Shown here: positions 45,880 to 53,849 of the stretch, piece after piece
How positions within the stretch are numbered: position 1 is the stretch's first letter
How the letters are laid out: each line of letters begins with the position of its first letter
Assembly: GCA_947370975.1 (NCBI GenBank)
Contig: CANBNG010000002.1
Span: forward strand, 124,001 to 188,000
DNA: 64,000 bases
DNA from: Beijerinckiaceae bacterium
Lineage (GTDB): Bacteria; Pseudomonadota; Alphaproteobacteria; Rhizobiales; Beijerinckiaceae
Direction: 5' to 3'
Notes under the pieces: generated by a model
The model's database searches: none
Told to the model about the DNA's origin: nothing
The model's input: only the letters and a program-made list of their open reading frames with translations
Program-made: the position numbers and the translations under genes

Positions 45880-47184
45880 ATGGCCAGCGCAAGAAACCTT
45901 CGTGAACTGGGCCTCGCGCAAGCAGCGCGTCTGATTGCTGCTGGTGATATCACGTCTGAAGCGCTGGTGACGGCTTGCCTTGAACGCGTGGCCGCGCGCG
46001 AGCCGCAGGTGCAGGCGTGGTCCTTCATCGATCCGGAGCTGGCCTTGCGCCAGGCGCGCGAATGCGACGCCAGCCCGAACCGCGGTCTTCTGCATGGCGT
46101 GCCGATTGCCGTGAAGGATGTGCTCGACACTTATGATATGCCCACCGAAATGGGCTCGCCGATTTATGCGGGGGCTCGTCCCATGTTGGATGCGGCCTGC
46201 GTCGCACTGGCGCGCACGGCTGGCGCTGTCATCATGGGCAAGACGGTCACCTGCGAATTTGCCGGCATGGCGCCGGGCGCAACCACAAACCCGCATGATC
46301 CCACGCGCACGCCGGGCGGCTCATCGAGCGGTTCGGGCGCGGCGGTTGCCGATTTCATGGCGCCGCTGGCTTTTGGCACGCAAACGGGCGGCTCCGTGCT
46401 GCGCCCGGCCGCCTTCTGCGGCGTTATCGGCTACAAGCCGACCTTTGGCATGTTCAATCGTGCGGGCATGAAATTTGCTGCCGAGAGCATCGATACGATC
46501 GGGCTGATTGCGCGTGAGCTGGAAGATATGGCGCTGGTCACGGCGGCGCTGACCGGCAGCGCCTTTGTCGCGCCCTCGCTACCCGCGCGGCCTTTGCGCG
46601 TTGGGCTTTGCCGCACCTATCTCTGGCCCAAGGCTGAGCCCTCTGCGCGAGCGGCGCTGGAGCGCGCGGCCGCTGCGGCGCGTAGTGCCGGCGCGGATGT
46701 GCGCGAATTTGAATTGCCCGCGCAATTCTCGCGCCTGACGCAGACGCGCGAGATCTTCAACAATGTCGAGCGCGCGCGCTCGCTGGCGTTCGAATGGGCG
46801 CATCATCGCGAGAAGATCAGCCCGGCTTTGTCACGTTCGGTGGAGCTTGGCCTGGCAACACCCGATGCCGAATATCGCGATGCCATGCGCTTTGCCGAAG
46901 CGTGCCGCATCGAAGCGGATGCGATCTTCTGCGATTTCGACATGTTGCTGTGCCCCAGCGCCAATGGCGAAGCGCCCGTTGGTCTGCATTATGCGGGCGA
47001 TCCGAGTTTTCAGGGTCTGTGGACACTGCTGCATGTTCCAACCCTTTCCCTGCCTGCCGGCAAAGGCGAAAGCGCCATGCCGGTCGGCGTTCAATTGATC
47101 GCGCCCCGTTACGCGGACAAAGCCCTGCTCGATGCAGCTTATTGGCTGATCACGCAGGCTGGCGTCACCGCGACAATGGCGTGA
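45880..47184 (+). CDS. Amidase (amidase signature family)
   Basis: A 434-residue hydrolase of the amidase signature family. The Ser-cisSer-Lys triad is visible: lysine in IAVKDVLDTYDMPTEMGSP, the glycine-serine-rich GGSSSGSGAAVADF, and the nucleophile region GTQTGGSVLRPAAFCGVIGY. It would release ammonia or an amine from an amide. It is short for the family and lacks an N-terminal extension. It follows the dihydroorotase gene by ten bases, consistent with successive hydrolysis of a ring and the resulting amide. Confidence 0.92.
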   Translation: MASARNLRELGLAQAARLIAAGDITSEALVTACLERVAAREPQVQAWSFIDPELALRQARECDASPNRGLLHGVPIAVKDVLDTYDMPTEMGSPIYAGARPMLDAACVALARTAGAVIMGKTVTCEFAGMAPGATTNPHDPTRTPGGSSSGSGAAVADFMAPLAFGTQTGGSVLRPAAFCGVIGYKPTFGMFNRAGMKFAAESIDTIGLIARELEDMALVTAALTGSAFVAPSLPARPLRVGLCRTYLWPKAEPSARAALERAAAAARSAGADVREFELPAQFSRLTQTREIFNNVERARSLAFEWAHHREKISPALSRSVELGLATPDAEYRDAMRFAEACRIEADAIFCDFDMLLCPSANGEAPVGLHYAGDPSFQGLWTLLHVPTLSLPAGKGESAMPVGVQLIAPRYADKALLDAAYWLITQAGVTATMA

Positions 47185-47197
47185 GAGGAGACTTAGC

Positions 47198-47800
47198 TTG
47201 ATTATTTCCAACGCATTCGAAATCCCGCTTCCACCCGATCAGGCTTGGCCGCTGCTGATGGATGTGCCCCGCATTGCGCCGTGCCTGCCCGGCGCCGAGC
47301 TGCTCGAGGCGCTGCCCGACAATGCCTACAAGGGCAAGGTTTCTGTACGGCTCGGCCCGGTGTCGCTGGCCTTCATGGGCACGGCAAAATTTGAAGAGAT
47401 CGACAATGTCGCCCACAAGGCGCGGCTGAAGGCGCAGGGCGCGGACCAGAAGGGTCGCGGCAATGCCAATGCCAAAGTGACCTTCACGCTGGAGCCAGTG
47501 GCGGCGGGCACGCGGGTCAATGTCGAGACTGATCTGACGCTGACGGGCGCTGTCGCGCAATATGGCCGTGGCGCGGGCATGATGCAGGATGTCGCCCAGC
47601 AGCTCATCGGCCAATTTGCTCATGCCTTGCAGGAAATGCTTGCCGCGCAGCAGGCTGTGCCTGTGCAGGCCTTGGAAGCGGATGCGCCCTCAGCGTCGCC
47701 TGCCGTGGCGCCGACTTATGCAGCAAAGCCCATTGGCGGCTTTGGGCTGATTTTCCGCGTTCTTTTCAATTCCGTGCTTCGCCTTTTCAAACGCAACTGA
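47198..47800 (+). CDS. CoxG-like SRPBCC-domain protein
   Basis: A 200-residue protein beginning at TTG, preceded by GAGGAGA. The SRPBCC domain, IISNAFEIPLPPDQAWPLLM then IAPCLPGAELLEALPDNAYK, is the CoxG family, found with molybdenum hydroxylases and linked to their membrane attachment or assembly. The C-terminal 23 residues, IGGFGLIFRVLFNSVLRLFK, form a hydrophobic-basic amphipathic segment suited to membrane contact. CoxD, CoxE and CoxF maturation genes are not nearby. Confidence 0.9.
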   Translation: MIISNAFEIPLPPDQAWPLLMDVPRIAPCLPGAELLEALPDNAYKGKVSVRLGPVSLAFMGTAKFEEIDNVAHKARLKAQGADQKGRGNANAKVTFTLEPVAAGTRVNVETDLTLTGAVAQYGRGAGMMQDVAQQLIGQFAHALQEMLAAQQAVPVQALEADAPSASPAVAPTYAAKPIGGFGLIFRVLFNSVLRLFKRN

Positions 47801-47837
47801 TGGCCCTTTGTCCGCAACGCAGAAGTCGAGCAGGTAC

Positions 47838-49502
47838 ATGTTCAATACAATGCTGACGAGCCTGAGCGCAAAGCAGATGAAGGCTTTCTACGAGGCCGGG
47901 CATTGGCGTGACGATACGATTTACGCGCTCGCACGCGGTTGGGCGGAGCGCCGTCCCAACGCCTTTGCGTTGCGCGACAGGCATCGCCGCGCCACTTACG
48001 CGACATTGGTTGAAGCTGCCGACCGCCTTGCGGCCTCGCTGCACGCCAGTGGAGTCAAGCCTGGCCAGCGCGTGGCGCTGTGGCTGCCGAGCCGTTTCGA
48101 GAATGCAGTGGTTTTGCTGGCCTGTTCGCGCAACGGCTATGTCTGCTGCCCCTCGCTGCACCGCGATCACACGGTTGGCGATATTGTCGAATTGCTCGAT
48201 CGCATGCGCGCCACGGTTCTCATTGCCGAGACGGGTTATGGCGCGGATGCGCATCGCCACGATATTTTTGAACGCGCGAAATCGATCGAGAGCCTCACGC
48301 GCATGGTGCGCCTTGAGCCATTGAGCGAGGCCAATGCCGCGCAACCGCTTTTTGGCGATTTGCCATCTCCCGAGGGCGCGGACTTCGGGATTGCGAGCGA
48401 TGCCGACAGCATTGTCTACCTTGCCTTCACCTCAGGCACGACGGGCGTGCCAAAAGGCGTGATGCACAGCGACAATACGTTGCTCGCCAATGCGCGCGCC
48501 ATTTCCCATGACTGGAGCATCGGCGAGGCTTCGGTTGTCTATTCGATGAGCCCGCTCAGCCATAATCTTGGCCTTGGCGCGCTCTGCATGACGCTGGCGC
48601 GCGGGGGCGAATTCGTCGTGCACGATCTTGGGCGCGGGATGTCGCTGGTCGATCGCATCAGCGAGACGGGCGCGACCTTCGTGATCGGCGTGCCGACCCA
48701 TGCCATCGATCTGCTGGCTGAATTGCGCGACCGTGGTCTGAAGGCTCTGGGCCAGGTGAAGGGCTTCCGCATTTCAGGCGCTGCCGTGCCCCCTTCTGTC
48801 GCTGCCGATCTGATGGCGCGCGGCGTCGTGCCCCAAAGCGGCTATGGCATGACCGAGGCCGGCTCGCATCATTACACGCTGCCTGACGATCCCGCCGAGC
48901 TCATCATCGAATCTTCGGGCCGCGCCTGCGCTGGCTATGAAGTGAAAATCTTCGCGCGCGACAATGTCGATGAAGCGCTGGCCATTGGTGAAGTCGGCCA
49001 GATCGGCGGGCGCGGCGCGAGCCTGATGCTTGGCTATTTCGACGATCAATTCGCCACCGAATCGTCCTTCAATTCCGAGGGCTGGTTCATGACGGGGGAT
49101 CTCGGCTGGATGGATGCGCAGGGTTATCTGCGCATCACCGGGCGCAAGAAGGATGTCATCATTCGCGGCGGGCACAATATTTATCCCGCGCGCATCGAAT
49201 CTCTCGTCATGCGCCACACCGGCGTCGAGCGTGCAGCTGTGTTGCCGGTCGCTGATGAGCGACTCGGCGAAAAAGTCTGCCTCGCCATCGTTCCGCGCGC
49301 GGGCCGTGAGATCAGCGCTGATGAAATGCTGGAGCACCTCGACAAGGCGGGCCTTTCGAAATTCGACATGCCGGAATTCTTCATGTCGCTGCCCCAGATT
49401 CCGTTGACGCCCAGCGGGAAAATTCTCAAGCGCGATCTTGTGAGCGCCGTGGAGCAGGGCGCACTCGTGCCCCAGCCCGTGCGCTATCGCGCCAAGGATT
49501 GA
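47838..49502 (+). CDS. AMP-dependent acyl-CoA synthetase/ligase
   Basis: A 554-residue ligase that would activate a carboxylic acid to its CoA ester with ATP. Motifs are the P-loop AFTSGTTGVPKGVMHSDN, QSGYGMTEAGSHHYT, the hinge GWFMTGDLGWMDAQGYLRIT with GRKKDVIIRGGHNIYP, and the terminal catalytic lysine in LTPSGKILKRDL. The ATG at 47838 is preferred over a TTG at 47808. It belongs to the medium-chain/aryl (CaiC or benzoate-CoA-type) range; the exact acid is unknown. It is preceded by the CoxG-like gene and followed after 15 bases by the MDR gene. Confidence 0.9.
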   Translation: MFNTMLTSLSAKQMKAFYEAGHWRDDTIYALARGWAERRPNAFALRDRHRRATYATLVEAADRLAASLHASGVKPGQRVALWLPSRFENAVVLLACSRNGYVCCPSLHRDHTVGDIVELLDRMRATVLIAETGYGADAHRHDIFERAKSIESLTRMVRLEPLSEANAAQPLFGDLPSPEGADFGIASDADSIVYLAFTSGTTGVPKGVMHSDNTLLANARAISHDWSIGEASVVYSMSPLSHNLGLGALCMTLARGGEFVVHDLGRGMSLVDRISETGATFVIGVPTHAIDLLAELRDRGLKALGQVKGFRISGAAVPPSVAADLMARGVVPQSGYGMTEAGSHHYTLPDDPAELIIESSGRACAGYEVKIFARDNVDEALAIGEVGQIGGRGASLMLGYFDDQFATESSFNSEGWFMTGDLGWMDAQGYLRITGRKKDVIIRGGHNIYPARIESLVMRHTGVERAAVLPVADERLGEKVCLAIVPRAGREISADEMLEHLDKAGLSKFDMPEFFMSLPQIPLTPSGKILKRDLVSAVEQGALVPQPVRYRAKD

Positions 49503-49517
49503 GGGGAGATTTCGCAC

Positions 49518-50510
49518 ATGCGCGCAGTTCAGGTTCGCGAATTCGGGTCTTTCGATCTGGCAGATGTTGCCGAGGTCGCAAACCCTGTGGCTGGTCCCGG
49601 TCAGGTGCTGATCGAGACCCATGCCGCGCCGCTCAATTTTGTCGATCTGCTGGTTATTGGCGGCAAATATCAGTTCCTGCCGAAACTGCCGTTCACGCCG
49701 GGCAAGGGGCCTGCGGGCATCGTGCGGGCGCTGGGCGAGGGCGTCACCAATCTCAAGATTGGCGACCGCGTGCTCGCCATGGCTGAAACGGGTGGCTACG
49801 CGCAGATGGCGGCAGTCGATGCAGGCCAGTGTTATCTGCTGCCGGCCAACATGACATTCGCCGATGCCGGCGCCTCCTCGCTTGTTTACGATACGTCATG
49901 GTTTGCGCTGCGCGCGCGTGCACGCATTGCGCCGGGCGAAACCGTGCTGGTGCTGGGCGCGACAGGCGGCGTGGGCCTTGCCTCCGTGCAACTTGCCAAG
50001 GCCATGGGCGCGCGTGTGCTGGCTGGCGTGTCCAACATGTCCAAGGCGCAGATGGTGCGCGATGCCGGGGCGGATGGAATCATCGATCTTTCGCAAGACG
50101 ATTTGCGCGAGAGCCTGCGTGCGCAAGTCTTTGCGCAGAACGCAGGCAAGGGCGCAGATATTGTTCTCGACATGCTGGGCGGGGATTATTTCGATGCCGC
50201 CTTGCGTGCGCTGGCCTGGTGCGGTCGTCTCGTCGTGATCGGTTTTGCAGCCGGGCGCATTCCGTCGGTCAAGGCGAATTACCTGCTCGTCAAGAATATT
50301 GAAGTGAGCGGCCTGCAGGTGAGCGATTACCGCAAGCGCCAGCCCGAGCGTGTTGCTGAATGCTATTGCGAGGTTTTTGGGCTGTTTGAAAGCGGCAAGT
50401 TGAAGCCGCTGCCTTATGAAACAATGCGTCTCGATGACTTCAAGCTTGGCTTGAGGAAGATCGAAGACAGAACGGTAACAGGGCGCGTTGTCCTGCTGCC
50501 GCAAGCTTGA
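49518..50510 (+). CDS. Zinc-free MDR NADPH:quinone oxidoreductase-like protein
   Basis: A 330-residue medium-chain reductase without the structural and catalytic zinc sites. MRAVQVREFGSFDLADVAEV is typical of the quinone-oxidoreductase branch, and the NADPH motif LGATGGVGLASVQLAKAMGA is clear. Some relatives reduce or oxidise CoA-linked enoyl or aromatic ring intermediates. It lies between an acyl-CoA ligase and a regulator gene, suggesting it acts on a CoA thioester or a quinoid intermediate, but this is inference. Confidence 0.9.
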   Translation: MRAVQVREFGSFDLADVAEVANPVAGPGQVLIETHAAPLNFVDLLVIGGKYQFLPKLPFTPGKGPAGIVRALGEGVTNLKIGDRVLAMAETGGYAQMAAVDAGQCYLLPANMTFADAGASSLVYDTSWFALRARARIAPGETVLVLGATGGVGLASVQLAKAMGARVLAGVSNMSKAQMVRDAGADGIIDLSQDDLRESLRAQVFAQNAGKGADIVLDMLGGDYFDAALRALAWCGRLVVIGFAAGRIPSVKANYLLVKNIEVSGLQVSDYRKRQPERVAECYCEVFGLFESGKLKPLPYETMRLDDFKLGLRKIEDRTVTGRVVLLPQA

Positions 50511-50528
50511 AAACGCGAGGAGCGCGCC

Positions 50529-51446
50529 ATGGCTTTCCGATACGATGAAATCGGACAAAGGCTGAAAGCCTTCCGTCTCGGCTCCGGCCTGAGCGCGGAT
50601 GAAGTGGCGCGTTCGATTGGCATTTCGCGCACCGCCCTTTACCGGTTTGAAAAGGGCGAGCTTGCCAAGATCGAAACCATCGAGCGGCTGGCGGAATTGC
50701 TGGATGTGTCCATTCCGACCCTTCTTGGCGTCGGCATTGAATATATTTCCTCTGCCGTGAGCTATTTCGAGCGGATGCGCCAGATCGAGCAGACAGCCGA
50801 GCATATTATCGTGCTGGCGGGCCCGATCTCGTTCCTGCTCGCGTCTGATAATTTCCAGAGTGTGCTGGAAGAAATGCTGCGCGAAAGCATTCCGCTCGAT
50901 CTCCCCAATCGCGAGCGCGCGCTCTCGGATGTGCAGACCATTCTTGAAATCCTGGCGGCCCGCAAGGAGACCTATCGCAAGCGCAAGCCTGCGATTGTCA
51001 ATCTCATGTCAGCGCTCGAAATCGAGCGGCTGTTGCGCAACGGCTTTGCCGGCAAGGCGCTGATTTCGGAAGACGAGCAGCAGCGCCGGCGTGCGCTGGC
51101 GCGCGCCGAAGTCGAATATTTCGCCCGCCTGATCGAGGAAGATCCGATTGGCGTGCAGATCGGCCTTGTGACGGACACATTGCCGCAAACAGGATTCCAG
51201 ATTTTCCGGCAGCCTGACAGAAAGATCCTGTCGATCAGCCCTTTTCGTCTCGGCGAACATCCCAATGTGCGCGTTGGCGTTGCGATGATCACCTCGGCGC
51301 CAGAGGCGCTCACGCTGCATGAAAAGGCAGTCAAGGAAATGTGGAGCACGGCGCTCAAGGGCAATGCGGCCAGCGTTTATCTGCGCAGCCTGCTCGATGC
51401 CACCGAGGCGCCGGCAAAACCACTACGGCGCATCGGCGCTGTCTGA
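50529..51446 (+). CDS. XRE-family helix-turn-helix regulator
   Basis: A 305-residue regulator. Residues 8-62 are a Cro/CI-type HTH (IGQRLKAFRLGSGLSADEVA, then ISRTALYRFEKGELAKIETI). The rest, about 240 residues, is an effector-type region that I cannot assign. It contains no short-chain-fatty-acid regulator signature. It is transcribed with the ligase and MDR genes upstream (19-base gap) and precedes the Pht5-like gene. It is the best candidate in this block to bind the operator-like 15-mers at 40838 and 57340, but nothing in the sequence proves it. Confidence 0.85.
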   Translation: MAFRYDEIGQRLKAFRLGSGLSADEVARSIGISRTALYRFEKGELAKIETIERLAELLDVSIPTLLGVGIEYISSAVSYFERMRQIEQTAEHIIVLAGPISFLLASDNFQSVLEEMLRESIPLDLPNRERALSDVQTILEILAARKETYRKRKPAIVNLMSALEIERLLRNGFAGKALISEDEQQRRRALARAEVEYFARLIEEDPIGVQIGLVTDTLPQTGFQIFRQPDRKILSISPFRLGEHPNVRVGVAMITSAPEALTLHEKAVKEMWSTALKGNAASVYLRSLLDATEAPAKPLRRIGAV

Positions 51447-51484
51447 AACAACGAGAGATTGAACAAAATGCAAGGGAGACAGGC

Positions 51485-52474
51485 ATGAGCAAGAAACTGG
51501 AGCTGACGCTGGCCGTCGGCGATTACGAGATCACGCGCGCCTTGCGCGACGGCAGCGTCAAGGCTGACGGCATTGAGCTCAATGTTCTGACCGCCATGGA
51601 TTCGACGACGCGTCACTGGCGCTTCCTGCGCAATCAGGATTTCGACGTCGCGGAAGTGTCCTGCTCGTCCTATATCGCGTCCAAGGACAAGGGCTTTCCC
51701 TTCGAATCCATTCCGGTCTTCCTGCATCGGCGTTTCCGCCACGGCTTCATCTTCATCAATACGACGAAAGGCATCGTCAAGCCGACCGATCTCATCGGCA
51801 AGCGGGTGGGCCTGAAGCAATATCAGTCGAGCGCCATTCTCTGGCTGCGCGGTCTGCTGGAGCATGAATATGGTGTGCCGTTCAAGTCGATCGAATGGTT
51901 CACCGAGCTTGATGAAAGCATTGAATTCACGCCGCCGCCGGGCCTGAAACTGTCGCGCGTGCGTGACGACCAGTCGGTCGAGACCATGCTTGCCGAAGGC
52001 GAGCTCGATGCGCTCATCCATCCCGATCTCATCCAGCCGCTGATCGACAAGGATCCGCGGGTTGGTCGCCTCTTCCCCAATTACAAGGAAGAGGAAATGG
52101 CCTTCTACAAGCGAACCGAGATTTTCCCGATCATGCACACGATGGGTATCAAGCGCGAGATCGTCGAGAAATATCCGTGGGTGCCGATCAACCTCTACCA
52201 CGCCTTCAATCAGGCCAAGGACGTTGCCATGAAGCGTATGGAGAATCCGCGCATCGTGCCGCTGGCCTGGTATCGCGAGGCTTGGGAAGAGCAGGAGGCT
52301 TTGCTTGGGCCCGATCCGTGGGAAAATGGCCTGACCGAGAAGAACACCAAACAGCTCGAAATGCTGGTTCGCTTCTCCCACGAGCAAGGCCTCATCAGCC
52401 GCGAGATCCCGCTCAATGAATTGTTCCTCGACGTCGCACAGGGCCGCAAGCGCGGCCATGTGTTCCGCGTCTGA
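51485..52474 (+). CDS. 4,5-dihydroxyphthalate decarboxylase-like (Pht5) protein
   Basis: A 329-residue soluble protein with a periplasmic-binding-protein-like fold but no signal peptide. LTLAVGDYEITRALRDGSVK then GIELNVLTAMDSTTRHWRFL is the family opening, and DVAEVSCSSYIASKDKGFPF and GKRVGLKQYQSSAILWLRGL follow. Named members (Pht5) decarboxylate 4,5-dihydroxyphthalate to protocatechuate. The ATG is set by GGGAGACAGGC a few bases upstream. It lies between the regulator gene and a second xdh cassette. Here it may act on another aromatic or heteroaromatic dicarboxylate. Confidence 0.83.
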   Translation: MSKKLELTLAVGDYEITRALRDGSVKADGIELNVLTAMDSTTRHWRFLRNQDFDVAEVSCSSYIASKDKGFPFESIPVFLHRRFRHGFIFINTTKGIVKPTDLIGKRVGLKQYQSSAILWLRGLLEHEYGVPFKSIEWFTELDESIEFTPPPGLKLSRVRDDQSVETMLAEGELDALIHPDLIQPLIDKDPRVGRLFPNYKEEEMAFYKRTEIFPIMHTMGIKREIVEKYPWVPINLYHAFNQAKDVAMKRMENPRIVPLAWYREAWEEQEALLGPDPWENGLTEKNTKQLEMLVRFSHEQGLISREIPLNELFLDVAQGRKRGHVFRV

Positions 52475-52498
52475 CGTTTTGCAGGGAGGAGAAGAAAA

Positions 52499-53368
52499 AT
52501 GAAACTTCCTCACTTTGAATATGAGGCTCCCGCCAGTCTCGATGAGGCTGTGGCCTTGCTGGTAGCCGGTGATGGGTCTGCACGCCCAATCGCTGGCGGC
52601 CAGAGCTTTGTGCCGGTCATGGCGTTCCGTCTCGCCGAGCCCTCGATGCTTGTGGATCTGCGCAATATTCCGGGTCTCGACAAGATCGAGATCACGGATG
52701 CAGGCGTGCGCATCGGCGCGATGGTGCGCTGGCGCGATGTGCTCGATGATGCGCGGCTGGTCGAGGCGCTTCCGCTTCTGCCTGCGGCCATCGATCACGT
52801 GGCTCATTATCAGATCCGCAATCGCGGCACGGTCGGCGGTTCACTCGCCCATGCCGATCCGGCGGCTGAAATGCCCACCATCGCGCTCACCTGCGATGCC
52901 GTGCTCGAGGTCGTTGGCTCCAAGGGCCAGCGCAGCGTCAAGGCGGCTGACCTCTTCATGGGTCCGTTGATGACCTCGCTCGAGAGCGATGAAATCATCA
53001 CCTCCGTTCTGCTTCCGGCCTGGCCTGCGGACCGGCGCTGGGCGTTCCAGGAATTTGCGCGCCGTCGTGGCGATTTCGCGCTTGCCGGCATTGCGCTCTT
53101 CTATGACGAAGATGCCTCTGGCGCAGCGCATAATGTGCACATTGGCGCGATCTCGGTTGGCGATACGCCGCTGCGTCTTGCAAAGGCCGAAGCTGTTCTC
53201 AACGGCCGCAAGATCGACGAGGCCGCCATTGCAGAAGCAGCCGCTGCGGCCTCTGCCGAGGTTGATCCTTCTGGCGATATTCATGCGAGCGCGCGTTACC
53301 GCAAGTCGCTCGTCGGCACCCTTCTGAGCCGCGCGCTTCAAGGTGCCGCCAACCGGAAAGCGAAATAA
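52499..53368 (+). CDS. Molybdenum hydroxylase FAD-binding subunit, CoxM-like, cassette 2
   Basis: The 289-residue FAD subunit of the second molybdenum hydroxylase. Motifs are IAGGQSFVPVMAFRLAEPSM and IRNRGTVGGSLAHADPAAEM. Similar in plan to the 41076 gene but clearly divergent in sequence, so the two are paralogues rather than a recent duplication. A GGGAGGAG ribosome site precedes the ATG. It follows the Pht5-like gene by 24 bases. Confidence 0.93.
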   Translation: MKLPHFEYEAPASLDEAVALLVAGDGSARPIAGGQSFVPVMAFRLAEPSMLVDLRNIPGLDKIEITDAGVRIGAMVRWRDVLDDARLVEALPLLPAAIDHVAHYQIRNRGTVGGSLAHADPAAEMPTIALTCDAVLEVVGSKGQRSVKAADLFMGPLMTSLESDEIITSVLLPAWPADRRWAFQEFARRRGDFALAGIALFYDEDASGAAHNVHIGAISVGDTPLRLAKAEAVLNGRKIDEAAIAEAAAAASAEVDPSGDIHASARYRKSLVGTLLSRALQGAANRKAK

Positions 53369-53369
53369 G

Positions 53370-53849
53370 ATGAAAGTCGATTTCGAAGTGAATGGCCGCG
53401 CGGTCAGCGTCGATGTGACGCCGCGCATGACGCTCGCAGATTGCCTGCGTCACGAACTGAACCTCACCGGCACGCATATCGGCTGCGAGCACGGCGTCTG
53501 TGGCGCGTGCACGGTCATCGTCAATGGTGATGCTGTGCGCTCCTGCCTGATGCTTGCGGTGCAGGCCAAGGGTGCGGAGGTAACAACCGTCGAAGGTCTG
53601 TCGCTTGAAGAAGGGCTCACGCCCTTGCAGGAGGCGTTCAAGCGCCACCACGGCCTGCAATGCGGTTTCTGCACGCCCGGCATGCTCACCACTTTGCACG
53701 CGCTTCTCTCCGAAGAGCCCGAAGCAAGCGAAGAGCGTATCCGCGACGTCATCTCGGGCAATCTCTGCCGCTGCACGGGCTATATCCCGATTATCGAAGC
53801 AGCCATGGATGCGCGCGCGGCCTATCAGCAGGCGCGGGGGGACAAATGA
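53370..53849 (+). CDS. Molybdenum hydroxylase [2Fe-2S] small subunit, CoxS-like, cassette 2
   Basis: The 159-residue iron-sulfur subunit of the second cassette. The cluster motifs are GCEHGVCGACTVIVNG, LQCGFCTPGMLTTLHALL and GNLCRCTGYIPII. The start MKVDFEVNGRAVSVDV is the standard one. It begins one base after the FAD-subunit stop and its own stop overlaps the large-subunit start. It is easily aligned with the first cassette's small subunit. Confidence 0.95.
   Translation: MKVDFEVNGRAVSVDVTPRMTLADCLRHELNLTGTHIGCEHGVCGACTVIVNGDAVRSCLMLAVQAKGAEVTTVEGLSLEEGLTPLQEAFKRHHGLQCGFCTPGMLTTLHALLSEEPEASEERIRDVISGNLCRCTGYIPIIEAAMDARAAYQQARGDK

Noticed and set aside
53660..53845. Upstream extension of the cassette 2 large subunit
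   Set aside because: It overlaps the iron-sulfur subunit gene and has arginine-rich nonsense. The ATGA junction at 53846 is the proper start.
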